Origin: Epiperipatus broadwayi
Lineage: Eukaryota > Onychophora > Udeonychophora > Euonychophora > Peripatidae
Direction: 5' to 3'
Length of the DNA: 64,000 nt
NCBI GenBank assembly: GCA_028023455.1
Contig: JAQFVV010000018.1
Span: 7,969,274-8,033,273 of the forward strand
This document shows positions 23,496 to 34,899 of the stretch, in pieces; position 1 is the stretch's first letter; every line of letters starts with the position of its first letter. The translations under genes and the position numbers were made by a program. Below the pieces are notes generated by a model. It worked only from the letters and a program-made list of their open reading frames with translations, did no database searches and was not told the origin of the DNA.

Positions 23496-23539
23496 GGCAG
23501 TTGAGACAGGTTTAAGAAATTAATGAAAAGTACTTCTGC
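23496..23539 (+). ncRNA. Hammerhead-like fold, UUGAGAC core (right arm)
   Basis: Inverted counterpart of 22912-22957. GGCAG precedes TTGAGAC (23501-23507); GAAA then has one extra A before GTACTT; CTGC closes stem I. The extra A and a weakened stem II suggest it is inactive. Confidence 0.45.
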
Positions 23540-23747
23540 AGAAGAGTGTTTATAATAGTATATTACCATTAAATTTATTATTTTTACTCTGATTACAATT
23601 TTGTTTTAATTAACAGACATTATATATATATATATATATATATAAATTATTAATCAATGTCTGTATTCTAATTATAATAAAATATATATAATTATTCAAA
23701 ACAATACAATAATTAATACAGTAACAATATTTTAAACAAATATATAC

Positions 23748-23803
23748 CAATTTAATAGAAGTATTTCAACTATCTATATAGTCTTATCAACTAGACTCAA
23801 ATT
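23748..23803 (-). ncRNA. Hammerhead-like fold, UUGAUAA core (left arm)
   Basis: Minus strand: CTAG, core TTGATAA (23790-23784), stem II GACTA-TATAGA-TAGTT (five pairs), GAAA (23767-23764), then TACTTC and a stem I 3' strand CTA..AAATTGG. One base is lost from stem III relative to the right-arm copy. Confidence 0.5.
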
Positions 23804-23829
23804 ATTAAAAAACTTACAAATTAAACAAA

Positions 23830-24480
23830 ATACTCATAATCAATTTCCCATAATTCATTAATTTTTATATTACGTCTATTTATCAACTTTGCTTTCACTT
23901 TTTATAACATATTCTTTATTTTTATTATTATTTCTTCAATACAAAATTTTAACTTTATTAAAATCAAAATCAAAACCATAATTAATTTACATTATGATCA
24001 AAAATATGATTATACATCATTTTCTAACTTTTCTTCTTGATTTTATTTATATAATAACAAATGTTCTTGATTTTTCCCAAGTACATAGATCCCCAATATA
24101 TCTTTCACAATATAACAATTTTTAAATACACATATTTTTTGAATTATTTATTAATCTATTTAAATTAGAGTAGTATAAAATCAACTCGACATATATTTTT
24201 ATATACTTTTTATAAATTTAACCTGTTCATTACAAATAAATGTATTATATCCAAGTATATTTTATTTTATCAATATCTATAGATCTAAAATATTTTATTA
24301 TTATTATTAAACTTAGTAACAATATTATAATTAATTTATATATATCCAACATTTAACAAATCCATAATAAATACATTTATTTACTATTTTATCAAATTAT
24401 ATTTACATAATTTATTATTCCTAAATAAAATATTTTAAACTGATATGTATAATTGCACATTTGAATATAAGGAATATATC
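23830..24480 (-). pseudogene. PLE GIY-YIG remnant, left arm
   Basis: The reverse complement of the right-arm endonuclease region, with more disruptions. The open frame at 24392-24679 spans the palindrome centre and is not a natural protein. Confidence 0.55.
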
Positions 24481-24519
24481 CCTCTTTTTCAATATCTTTT
24501 ATTACCATAAATATTGAAA

Positions 24520-25200
24520 AAAGAGGATATATTTTGGTATTCAAATGTGCCAATTCACATAAATTATCCAGTTTAAAATCATTTTTATTTAGGAATAATA
24601 AATTATGTAAATATAATTCTGATAAAATAGGTAACATAAATGTATTTATTATGGATTTGTTAAATGTTGATATGATCATAAATTAATTTATAATATTGTT
24701 ACTAAGTTTAATAATAATAATAGAAATATTTTAGATGCTATAGATATTGATAAAATAAAATATACTTGGATATCAATACCATTTATTTGTAATGAACAGG
24801 TTAAATTTATAAAACAGATATATAAAAATATATGTCGAGTTGCATTTTATACTACTCCTAATTTAAATAGATTAATAAATAATTCAAAAAATAGGTGTGG
24901 TATTTTAAATCAAAGTTGTGCAATATATAAATGGCTATGTTTTTGTGGAAAGGCATATATTGGGGAATCTCGATGTACATTGGAGAAAAGATCAAGGGAG
25001 CATTTGTTATTATATAAACGAGTGCAAAAATCAAGACAAGAGAATGTTAGAAATGATGATGTATCACCATCAGTATTTTTTGATCATAATGTAACATGTA
25101 ATTATGGTTTTGATTTTGATTTTAATAAAGTTAAAATTCTGTGTATTGAAAGAAATAATAATAAACGCAAAATTAAAGAAGCTATGTTAATAAAAAAGTG
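24520..25200 (+). pseudogene. PLE C-terminal region with GIY-YIG endonuclease, right arm
   Basis: The plus strand reads through a linker into CFCGKAYIGESRCTLEKRSR (GIY-YIG core, about 24942-25000), then EHLLLYKRVQKSRQENVRND, PSVFFDHN (metal-site-type segment) and KVKILCIERNNNKRKIKEAM before a stop at 25201. The last 73 codons (24980-25201) are open. The upstream RT is absent, so this is a 5'-truncated PLE. Confidence 0.75.
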
Positions 25201-25314
25201 AAAAGCAACAGTTGATAAATAGACAGACAGCCAATATAAAAATTAATGAATTGTGGGAAAATTGATGTATGACGTATTGCTTTTGTTTACATTTGTAACG
25301 AGTTTTTTCTAATA

Positions 25315-25375
25315 CAATTTGAGTCTAGTTGACAAACCGACTACATAGATAGTTGAAAGTACTTCTATTAAATTG
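25315..25375 (+). ncRNA. Hammerhead-like ribozyme, UUGACAA core (right arm)
   Basis: Outer stem I CAATTT/AAATTG (25315-25320 with 25370-25375) and inner stem I TAG/CTA (25326-25328 with 25365-25367). Core TTGACAA (25329-25335), stem II with ACTA/TAGT, GAAA (25355-25358), palindromic stem III AGTACT (25358-25363), U at the cleavage position (25364). It lies 115 bp past the endonuclease stop. Only C3 and G8 of the core differ from consensus, changed together to U and A. Confidence 0.65.
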
Positions 25376-25428
25376 GTATATATTTGTTTAAAATATTGTT
25401 ACTGTATTAATTATTGTATTGTTTTGAA

Positions 25429-26400
<972 letters not shown>

Positions 26401-26404
26401 ATTA

Positions 26405-27970
26405 ATAAAAGAATAATGTTTATTATAGTAAAAGAAAGAGCTAAACAAACACCTATCAACTGTATATCAGAGAATACTGTTTTGAAAATTGATGAAGCAA
26501 TTAAACATATCAGAGAATTAAAATAGACAGAATATTTTGTAATAAAAATTGATTTTAAATCAGCTTTGATTTGTAAAATTGGACATAGTTATTTAAAGCC
26601 CTAAAGCAATTGTTATCAGAACATAGATATTTAGTTTGAACAACAGAAAGCTATATTAAAAACAGTAGAATCTCAATTAAAAACCTATGTGATATATTCA
26701 GATATCTTTTATTTAGAAAAATGAAAATCACAAGGATCAGCATTAGCTGTTCTTCTCTTTACAGTATACATACATCAGATGATCAAAGATTTTGAAAACA
26801 AGGTGTCAGGTTTTTATTTTCCTCATTTAGGTGCAAAGGTAGTGACAGTAGCTTTTATTGATGATGTAATAATGATTTTTCAGAATGTATATAATATTTA
26901 AATTGTTATGAATATACTGAATAGTAAAAATTTAAATTTTTAAATCATTAAAATCTGCAACATCGAATTCCAGGCAACTCCATCATTGTTTCTAGAAATC
27001 TCATTTTATATGTCAAAAACAAGTATGAATCAATGCTTAAACAAGATGGTAATTGATAAAATCAATAAAAAAATTAAATAGTAAAACAAAAAATTTTAAT
27101 TTCAATATGAACATTACCAATTAGTCACAGAGGCTTCAATCTTATTAACCTAAAATTATATATATCATATATAAAATTACAAATGTGTATTAATACAATA
27201 CAAGACAAAATTTTAGTCCATGATCACCAGACACTACATTAATTAATAAGATTGAAAAAGACAGAAGATCATTTTAGGGTGACTTATTTGTAGCATATAA
27301 AGACTTGCAGTATGACTTCAACTTTAGTAGCTTGGTTAACATTAAATACAATGATTTTTTAAAAAAACTAATAAACAATGATATGTACACTTGAACTGAA
27401 GTGTCAGTGATTAAGGCTATCAAGAATCTTCACAATATGTATCCTCCACAATCATATATAAAATTCTGCTTCAAATTTTTAAATGGTTTTCTATCAATGT
27501 AGGTTTATTTAAATGGTCGGCTAAAATTAAATTTGAAGCCATTTTGTATTTTAAAAAAGGAAACCTTCTTTCTCTTGTTTAAAAAATGCACCATACATAA
27601 ATTTATAAAGGGAAATAATAAACAATATTAAAAGATTTAATCCACATAATGCAATGGTTTTGCTACACCTAAAAACTATATGTACAATAAGCTATGAAAT
27701 GATTTTTGATGATAAAAATATAATTGGTTAAAAAACTTGACAATGATTGGAATAAATATCCCCCTCCAAATAACGGGAAAATTTGGTCAAGCACTGATCT
27801 GTCTCCATGTGAATTATGGAAATAATATAAAGTCAAAAAAATATTATTTAATTACAGAAGAAATTTATAAAATAATATATAAATAACTATGATGATCTGT
27901 AATTTAAAATTTATATGTAAATAATTATTGTAAAAATGTATATAATTTTGGTTTTGTGTTAATAAAGATT
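26405..27970 (+). pseudogene. L1/Tx1-like non-LTR retrotransposon RT, decayed
   Basis: Plus-strand pieces keep the RT order. PINCISEN leads to VLKIDEAIKHIREL, then motif A (FVIKIDFKSAL, about 26540), motif B (QGSALAVLLFTVYIHQM, about 26737) and motif C (VAFIDDVIMIF, about 26850, with F-I-D-D for Y-A-D-D). The later part has the C-terminal region (SSLVNIKYNDFLKKL) and a 3' end with NGKIWSSTDLSPCELW. Many stops. The 3' tail (TTAATAAAGATTTTACTTA, 27959-27977) recurs at 34668 and 38932. Confidence 0.65.
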
Positions 27971-28149
27971 TTACTTAAAATAAACAAATATGAGTGAGAC
28001 TAAACTTTTTTAGGTAGCTAAGGATTTTCATTCTATTTTAAGATTTTTATCCAGATTGTACTCTAGATAAACATCCAATTATTGTTCAAAAAATGGATAT
28101 TTAGTTATTCTTAAATAGGTAAAAAACTGGTTTGTATTACTTAATATAA

Positions 28150-28222
28150 TATAATATATATATATATATATATATTGTAATATTATTAATATAATATAAT
28201 ATATATATATATATATATATTT
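28150..28222. repeat. Duplicated (TA)n tracts with AATATAAT flanks
   Basis: Two TA tracts, each preceded by ATTAATATAATATAATATA; a tandem duplication of a microsatellite plus its flank. Confidence 0.85.
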
Positions 28223-28319
28223 GTAATGGAATGATGATTGCTCCAGTTTAAAGTGATAAATGTAATAGTATGGGATATAACTATATTATTATTCTCCATC
28301 CTCATAAATGAATCGTAAT

Positions 28320-28700
28320 GAATCAAGCCTCACGTTTTAGGCGTCAAATGTAATGGAACATTAAAATATGAAGAAAATAATGCTCCAAACGTTGGATGAC
28401 AAATATAATGGAAAAGTAAACAAACATATTATGCTGACCACATTGTGGCATCCAAATGTAATGGAATATATGTAATCTAAATGATCTCAAATGAAAATAC
28501 CATATGAAGAAAGAAGGCCTCAAATGTTGGTGCCAAAATGTAATGGAATGCCTATCCACAATTGAAATGGCCCAATCACTGGGAAAGCCAAATGTAATAG
28601 AATGTATTTATCATCCAATTTAAATAATATAAACATAGCACATCATACACATAAAGAAAGATCTTAACAATCGAAATGAATCCAATTGTTGAGAAAACCA
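28320..28700. repeat. Diverged short tandem repeats (CCAAATGTAATGGAAT type)
   Basis: At least six imperfect copies of a motif like GGC-x-CCAAATGTAATGGAATG at irregular spacing, interleaved with AAACGTTGG-like boxes. The first (AAGCCTCACGTTTTAGGCG, about 28325) resembles the gypsy PBS region at 57092 on the same strand, so it may be a degenerate array of LTR junctions. Confidence 0.4.
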
Positions 28701-29580
28701 AATATAATAGATTGTATAATTTAAATGAAGAAAAATAAAATTATCCCAATTATATTTAAATAAATTGTTTATATGCCCTTCCAACTAGCTATACATGAAA
28801 TAAATCCAAAATCATACAGAGCAATAATAAGATCTATCCTTATAATTTATTCTCAGGGTTAATTTGACTAACTAACAAAATATGAATACCAGAAACAAAG
28901 GGAATTTTATGGAATCCAATATACACATTACATAAGTAAACTTATGTATATCTAAACATATTAATGAACATTGGCTTGATAAGTGACCTAAACACTAAAT
29001 AATAATAATTGAAATATGAGATTATTCTCTATTAGGTTGTGAATTTAATAAACTTCATAATGACTCTGGCACTAAAAGAAAACTAAGAATAAAATATTAA
29101 TACTCTTCCAAATAAAATACAAAGGCATTACTTATAAAACAAATAGTACATCCTTTATTTCTATATTATGGTTTGATTTTTTTAAGTAGTATCACTGTTT
29201 TAAATAGTTCTTTAAATACAAACCCAAATACTAAAAATACATATATACTTGCAATAAGTATATATATATTAAATAGATAAAGACACATTTGTGCTCAACA
29301 AGTATGCATTAATATCAACACAAATCCATATTTATATTTTCCAAATATTCAAAATTTAAAAATAAATAAATAAATAAAAGAATATTATATACAGCAAATA
29401 TATGAATTGTTGTTTAGGTCTGCATAAGAATTACTATATAAAGTGAAAATGAAAATAGATAAATAGATAAGTGAATAATTGACTGGTAAAATATTGTAAG
29501 TTAATAAAATAGATAATAGATAATAAATATTGTTTAACAAAAATTAAGTTATATAAATAATAAAACTTATGATAATAAAA
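28701..29580. other. AT-rich spacer, nothing recognised
   Basis: No gene. Short TAAA repeats near 29362. Confidence 0.4.
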
Positions 29581-29589
29581 TTTGCAAAT

Positions 29590-29605
29590 ATAAATTTCAC
29601 TTATT

Positions 29606-29640
<35 letters not shown>

Positions 29641-29649
29641 AGTGAAATT

Positions 29650-29695
<46 letters not shown>
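29590..29695. repeat. TA-centred palindrome followed by a second TA tract
   Basis: AAATTTCACTTATTA and TAATAAGTGAAATTT are inverted around a (TA)n core (29610-29637); another (TA)n follows (29655-29692). Cruciform-prone. Confidence 0.85.
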
Positions 29696-30950
29696 ACCCA
29701 TATGCAACATAAACTTAGAGCTTTACTTACAAGTTTCTAATACTTCAGTGTTAATTTTGACATTTTATTAAACGTTTGTTTTTTTAAAAAAACAAAATGC
29801 TTTCCAATTAAAAATAAAAGTAAAAAAAAAAAGAATATCGATCTCAAAATATATATATAAATATTTACATTAATAATGTTATTTACTACCTTTTTCAAAG
29901 TTCAACTTGTTCATTCTTCTTTTCAAAAGTCAACTTGTTCCATTGTTTTTATTGTCTTATATTTTTTTAATATTAGAATGCATTCTAGCCAAGGATAAAT
30001 TGAAGAAATATCACATTAGAGAAAATTATCGGTTTCCAAACGCACATATATATATTTCACTTTTTTAAAGATTTCTCTCCTTGAAAAAAAAAAAATTGAC
30101 TTGTTGAATCCAATATATCAACTAATTTTAGTTGCTTCCAGATTGTTATTAGATTTACTATTATAGATTTCAGATAGCTATATCAAATTTCAGCTTGAGA
30201 CATGGTGAAATTCATGTGCTGAAATTTGCCTAGTTTTTCTTTTTAAAATTGCCTTGGGATAAAACGAAAAGAAATAGTGCAGCCCCCTGGCTGCAATATA
30301 TATATTAGCTGATCATGGTTTATGTGTTTACTACAGTAATTTATCTTATTCAATTATTCTCAAGAGTGGCAATTCCAAAGAAACAAAGTACAACTAATTT
30401 TATCCTTCAGTTTTTTTAATAACTATCCTAATAATAATGGCTTCTTTTTTCAGTTGTTATTGTTGTTTTCCATGTGCCACAGAACATGCAGTTTTGAAAA
30501 TCATTGTTGCATATGTTTTCTTTTAAACAATTAACATTCAAAAATAAAAAATAAAAATATCAATCATATAAAAAATATTAAATCGAAAATTTATTTGATA
30601 GCCTTAAAAATATATCTATATACATAAATAACAATATTGCATTTTTTTAATAATCACTACAAATAAAATAATCTTTTTTATAATCAACAATTTATATGTC
30701 TCCATTTATTTATAATAATTAAAACATGTCACTATTACTATTAAAAATCTCACCATTAAGAATAATAACAATTAAATATTCACAGTGATGTACCATCAAC
30801 AAATAAATAAAATAATAAATTCAAACAACAATCTATAGCTAATAACCATAAACAATAATAATACTCCATATATAAACATCAAATCAAAGAGATTTTTTTT
30901 AATAACAACAAATGATATTTTAAAATAAAAGTAGATTTATTGATCTTTTA
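29696..30950. other. AT-rich spacer, nothing recognised
   Basis: No supported gene. Confidence 0.4.
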
Positions 30951-31017
30951 CAATATATATATAATTCAAACAAATTAATTTAACACAGTATTCAAAATTA
31001 AATAATATATTCTTTAC

Positions 31018-31060
31018 TGGAAGTACTTTTGATTGTTTAACTGACAATCTTTATCAACCA
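31018..31060 (-). ncRNA. Hammerhead-like fold, UUGAUAA core (left arm; GAAA lost)
   Basis: Minus strand TGG-TTGATAA-A, stem II GATTGT/ACAATC (six pairs), then AAAA in place of GAAA, AGTACT as stem III, T, and CCA pairing TGG. The G12 change should inactivate it. Confidence 0.5.
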
Positions 31061-31113
31061 TTGATACAAATGTACAGAAAATAAAAACTTTCATTACCCA
31101 TCATTCAATCCAT

Positions 31114-31440
31114 TCAAATTTCCCACAATTCTGTTGTTTTTATATTAATTGATTGTCTATTCATTAAACCATCTCTATTCCTAGATATCATCATTGCCTC
31201 CTTAATTTTTCGTTTTTCATTACATCTTTCAATTTGAATAATTTTTACATCTTTATTATTAAATTTAAAACCATAATTACATTCTTTATTATGATCAAAA
31301 ATAATTGATGGAGTAGTCATATTTACTGAAAATACATTTTCTTTCTGTACATGTTTATATAATGTCTTATGATCATTATATCATTTTTGTAATGTACATT
31401 TTGATTCCCCTATATATTTCATTCCACAAACAAAATGTAC
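31114..31440 (-). pseudogene. PLE GIY-YIG endonuclease, left arm
   Basis: From the spacer: GMKYIGESKCTLQK, then the HKTLYKHVQKENVF region, then an open 68-codon frame (31114-31320) with PSIIFDHNKECNYGF and KRKIKEAMM, ending ELWEI-stop. Frameshifted near 31380. Same family as the 24520-25200 copy. Confidence 0.7.
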
Positions 31441-31720
31441 ATTACAAAAACGATATAATGATCATAAGACATTATATAAACGTGTACAGAAAGAAAATGT
31501 ATCTTCAGTAAATATGAATACTCCATCAATTATTTTTGATCATAATAAAGAATGTAATTATGGTTTTAAATTTAATAATAAAGATGTAAAAATTATTCAA
31601 ATTGAACGATGTAATGAAAAATGAAAAATTAAGGAGGCAATGATGATATCTAGGAATAGAGATGGTTTAATGAATAGACAATCAGCTAATAGAAAAACAA
31701 CAGAATTGTGGGAAATTTGA
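31435..31720 (+). pseudogene. PLE GIY-YIG endonuclease, right arm
   Basis: Mirror copy starting within KCTLQK; identical motif order (PSIIFDHNKECNYGF). A CGA-to-TGA nonsense change in the KRKIKEAM segment (31623) breaks the frame. Confidence 0.7.
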
Positions 31721-31773
31721 ATGGATTGAATGATGGGTAATGCAAGTTTTTATTTTCTGTACATTTGTATTAA

Positions 31774-31816
31774 TGGTTGATAAAGATTGTCAGTTAAACA
31801 ATCGAAAGGACTTCCA
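31774..31816 (+). ncRNA. Hammerhead-like ribozyme, UUGAUAA core (right arm)
   Basis: Inner stem I TGG/CCA (31774-31776 with 31814-31816), core TTGATAA (31777-31783), stem II GATTGT-cagttaa-ACAATC (31785-31803), GAAA (31804-31807), short stem III AG/CT with a G-A pair, U at the cleavage position (31813). Stem I inner pairs differ from the 25315 copy (TAG/CTA) and the 22912 copy (CAG/CTG), yet always pair. Confidence 0.6.
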
Positions 31817-31914
31817 GTAAAGAATATATTATTTAATTTTGAATACTGTGTTAAATTAATTTGTTTGAATTATTATTATATGATTTAAAAATACAGACAT
31901 TTAATGGTTATAGT

Positions 31915-31916
<2 letters not shown>

Positions 31917-31954
<38 letters not shown>
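31917..31954. repeat. (TA)n microsatellite
   Basis: Pure TA tract between the PLE palindrome and the GPCR gene. Confidence 0.95.
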
Positions 31955-31956
<2 letters not shown>

Positions 31957-32210
31957 ATCTTAATGAAACATATAAAATTATTTTTATTGAAATTGTAAAG
32001 TTGTGATAAAATGTTTCAAAACTAAGACCAGATGAAGATGGTTTTATCTTGAAAATAGTGTGGATGTTTTTATTTTGAGTAATTCACAAATATTGAAAAA
32101 GTAATCAAATTTTATTAATAGTTATTATTAATACTGTGTGTTTTATATCCATAAATGATTGCTTGCAAAATATATTTGACTAATAATATTTATTTTATAT
32201 TGTTATTTAG

Positions 32211-32216
32211 TTTCAG
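32211..32216 (+). other. Probable 3' splice site upstream of the GPCR start
   Basis: A T-rich tract ends in TTTCAG directly before the sequence leading to the ATG at 32236. If used, the first 27 codons of the longer open frame (from 32155) are intron, not protein. Confidence 0.5.
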
Positions 32217-32235
32217 GTTTTATCAGCTATCCGTG

Positions 32236-33312
32236 ATGTCTCAAGGAGTAAATATTAGTACAAAATTGAATCACACTTCTGTATTTTCTTCTAATGCAGA
32301 ATACTTCAGCTGGTATCGAGCTTTGTTATTGTGTATGGAAATATTAATCGTCATCATGATTATTATCGGCAATGGTTTATCAATTATAATAATTATTAAA
32401 AATAAGCATCTTCAAACACCATTTAATATGTATATCCTTAATCTTTCTTGTGTAGACTTTCTTATTGGTTTCCCAGTTATGTTAATGATGTCACTGTACT
32501 CTTATGAAGGCAAATGGTCTCTGGGAAAAGAATTGTGCAACATGTTGGTATGGTTATTTTTTATTTTGACGTTTGAATCAATAATGAGTGTAATGACTAT
32601 ATCACTAGATCGATTTTGGTCAGTCACATGGAGTGAGCATTATAGACGTCATCGCTCTGTAAAAATTAGTGGAATATTTATTTTAATAAGCTGGATTTAC
32701 GTCAGCATTATTTGGACTCCTGCTTATTTAATTGATAGGTTAAAATTTACCAATTTTTCATATTGCTTCTGGTTTGCAGGAGCTCATTTTATTGAAGCTA
32801 TGTATTTAAATTTTTTAGGTTATTATTTCCCTTTAATAGGAATCCTTATCTGTAATGGTAAAGTATTTTACTTACTATATAAGAGAAATAAGCAGATTGC
32901 ACCACTAAGCAATAATCAGGTAATTGTGCAAAATGGTGCAGAGACTTCTACTGTGTTAATTCAGATGGAATCCAGTTCAAGTCATATAACTGTACCTGTT
33001 ACATCAGAAAATTATAAAAATGAAGTCAATCATATGAATTCTGGTCAAATAATTAGTTTTAGGAAAAATAGAAAAGAAAAAACTGCTTTCATTATGCTTC
33101 TTCATATATTAATTCTATTTATTATTTGCTGGACTCCACATTATACACAATTTTTATTTAGTTTATTCTATCCAGAATACTTTCCACCATGGTTTATCGC
33201 TTTTTCAGGACTTATAGCAAATTTAAATTCTGTTTTTAATCCAATTTTGTATGTCATAAGTAATATGCAGTTTAGAGATTCTCTGAAAATTTTACTTAAT
33301 TGTAGAAATTAA
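32236..33312 (+). CDS. Class A (rhodopsin-like) GPCR, amine-receptor-like, without the amine-binding Asp
   Basis: An intact 358-residue seven-helix receptor from the ATG at 32236. An in-frame ATG at 32155 would add 27 residues, but a splice acceptor lies between them. Family hallmarks: N-glycosylation sites in the N-terminus (NIS, NHT); GN in helix 1; LNLSCVDFLIG in helix 2; Cys in KELCNM pairing with Cys in SYCFW; DRF in place of DRY after helix 3, followed by WSVTW and YRRHRS; ICWTP in helix 6; NSVFNPILY in helix 7. The third intracellular loop is about 60 residues and basic at its end (RKNRKEK). The overall pattern is closest to muscarinic/histamine-type receptors. However, the Asp that binds amines (17 residues before the D of DRF, position 3.32) is Phe, and aromatic positions in helices 6 and 7 also differ. 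The ligand is unknown. A polyadenylation signal AATAAA overlaps the stop codon (33311-33316), and another lies near 33355. Confidence 0.9.
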   Translation: MSQGVNISTKLNHTSVFSSNAEYFSWYRALLLCMEILIVIMIIIGNGLSIIIIIKNKHLQTPFNMYILNLSCVDFLIGFPVMLMMSLYSYEGKWSLGKELCNMLVWLFFILTFESIMSVMTISLDRFWSVTWSEHYRRHRSVKISGIFILISWIYVSIIWTPAYLIDRLKFTNFSYCFWFAGAHFIEAMYLNFLGYYFPLIGILICNGKVFYLLYKRNKQIAPLSNNQVIVQNGAETSTVLIQMESSSSHITVPVTSENYKNEVNHMNSGQIISFRKNRKEKTAFIMLLHILILFIICWTPHYTQFLFSLFYPEYFPPWFIAFSGLIANLNSVFNPILYVISNMQFRDSLKILLNCRN

Positions 33313-33360
33313 TAAACGTCACATTTGTCTTATTCAGGAATTCTTTTTTTAATAATAATA
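33311..33360 (+). terminator. Polyadenylation signals of the GPCR gene
   Basis: AATAAA at 33311-33316 shares two bases with the TAA stop; a second AATAAA-like hexamer sits near 33355. The second leaves a short 3' UTR and is the likelier signal. Confidence 0.4.
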
Positions 33361-33929
33361 AAGGTAAAACTTTTTGCAACAAATCTATATAAAAAACAAT
33401 AAATAAAATCTAATTGCCTTTCTCACTCTTCTAATTTCATAAACCATAGGTAAACTAAATGGTAATGCAAGCCATACGATTACTGCTGCTCTTTTATCTA
33501 CCATAAAACACAAGATTTTTTCTATTCTACAGTCTTTAGCTAATTTTTATTATCTTACTATTCAAATAGACTAAGTTTATAAAGTCGAACCAATCTGTTC
33601 TTGGAATATTTACATTTTAAATGCATTGCTTTGATTATTAAATTAAAGTGAAAGTAATCATTCAAAATATAAATTCAGTGTCTTTTACTAAATAACAACT
33701 ATCATAATATTCTAAATTACTCAATGTTGATTTTATACACTCATTACAATACTGGTAGTGGCATAAAATGATACAGATATAAATCTGGCAGTTTGTAAAT
33801 AATTTTTTTAAGTTATCCTCCCTTCCCCCGACATTTTTTCTTTTAGCAAAAAAAAAAACCCCCTTAAAAATGATTGAATATTTTTTCAAATTTATTACAA
33901 AGCAATGAATTTTATTATGGCATAATAGA
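33317..33929. other. AT-rich spacer, nothing recognised
   Basis: No supported feature beyond the polyadenylation signals. Confidence 0.4.
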
Positions 33930-34290
33930 TTTCCAAAAAGCGAAGCTAATTTAGTTTATAATAAAATGGATAAAATAAATTGTGCTCTAAAAACTATATG
34001 GACAATAAGGTATGAAATAATTTTTGATTATAAAAAATATAATTGGTTAAAAAAAATTGATAATGATTGCAATAATTATTTTAGTAACTGTATTAGATAC
34101 ATCCCCCCAAAAAACGAATGGAAAAAATTTGGTCAAGCATTGATCTGTCTTCAAGTGAATTATGGAAACAATATAAAAATCAAAAAAAGTATTAGTTAAT
34201 TAAAGAAAAACTTATAAATATAAGTATAAAGATTTGTAATTTAAAATTTATATGCAAATAATTATTGTAAAAACGTATATAATTTGTATA
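33930..34290 (+). pseudogene. L1/Tx1-like LINE 3' end, second copy
   Basis: The 77-codon frame (33966-34199) with LKTIWTIRYEIIFDYKKYNW and PPKNEWKKFGQALICLQ is the C-terminal part of the same LINE as 27660-27970; the DNA of both aligns base by base over long stretches. The copy is 5'-truncated. Confidence 0.65.
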
Positions 34291-34388
34291 ATTAGAAAAG
34301 ATTTAAACTCAGACTTTCAAGATCTCTATAGCTATCCATTCTATCTTATACAACAGATACACATGACCACATACGAAAAAGATAAATG

Positions 34389-34444
34389 ATCTCCAATATA
34401 CGTATTTCGTATTGAACTAGGGACTCACCAATTGGTCCAGATCA
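34389..34444 (-). ncRNA. Degenerate hammerhead ribozyme (canonical family)
   Basis: Minus strand: GATCT..CCAA, core TTGGTGA (two changes from CTGATGA), GAA, stem III ATA-CG-TAT, A, then TTGG and AGATC. Stem I still pairs in two blocks; stem II is lost. Confidence 0.55.
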
Positions 34445-34458
34445 TCATCTCTCACATG

Positions 34459-34500
34459 TGATGAGTGCAGGTTCAGCACAAAATACTTATATTGGAGATC
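34459..34500 (+). ncRNA. Degenerate hammerhead ribozyme (canonical family)
   Basis: TGATGA, then a stem II-like GTGC-aggttca-GCAC, AAAA in place of GAAA, ATACTTAT and A before TTGGAGATC. The 5' stem I strand is replaced. Confidence 0.45.
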
Positions 34501-34599
34501 ATTTATCTTTTTCACATGTATGTAGTCATGTGTATCAGTTGTATAAAATGGACTGCAGAGCTGTAGGAAGTTTGAAAGTCTGAAATTAAATCTCTTCTA

Positions 34600-34690
34600 A
34601 TTACATTTTGGTCAGTATAGACAATGTACTTGTATTTAAATATTGTATATAATTTTTGATTTTTGTTAATAAAGATTTTATTTAAAATAA
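34600..34690 (+). pseudogene. LINE 3' tail fragment
   Basis: TTGTTAATAAAGATTTTATTTAAAATAAA is shared with the 3' ends near 27959; likely the end of the truncated LINE copy beginning at 33930, interrupted by the retrozyme pair. Confidence 0.5.
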
Positions 34691-34899
34691 AATAAAAATT
34701 AAGTTGAGAAATGATCAATGATCAAAGAGTTACAAATGTCAATAGTAACATTGTATTGTATGATACTTTTACAATGCCAACTGAACTTACTCTTAGAATT
34801 ACAACTTAAAATTTTTATAAAGCTACAAATTAGTAGGTAAAAATATTTGCGGTTATTATTTTCAAACATTATTTACTGCACTTTATGATAAACGTCTTT

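Larger units (their letters stand above)
22860..23590. repeat. Palindrome of PLE tails (arms about 212 bp)
   Basis: Arms 22860-23071 and 23378-23590 are inverted copies; both contain the sequence around GAAGTACTT/AAGTACTTC and the GGCAG-TTGAGAC hammerhead-like core. The unpaired centre (23072-23377) holds the rest of a GIY-YIG domain read on the + strand. The structure fits a PLE copy joined to an inverted, truncated partner. Confidence 0.75.
30955..31882. repeat. PLE palindrome next to the GPCR gene
   Basis: Arms about 30955-31403 and 31431-31882 are inverted copies with few differences. The spacer (about 27 bp) encodes, on the minus strand, the GMKYIGES part of the GIY-YIG core present only in the left copy. 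Thus the left copy is slightly longer at its truncated 5' end and the right copy is the inverted partner. TA tracts flank both ends. Confidence 0.8.
34340..34545. repeat. Inverted pair of retrozyme ends with two hammerheads
   Basis: The sequence after the minus-strand hammerhead (34412 leftwards to about 34347) and after the plus-strand one (34480 rightwards to about 34545) are inverted copies (GGAGATCATTTATCTTTTTC). Both match the region downstream of the 10301 and 17355 hammerheads. Confidence 0.65.

Noticed and set aside
24392-24679. 95-codon minus-strand frame
   Set aside because: It runs across the centre of the PLE palindrome, so it cannot be an inherited protein.
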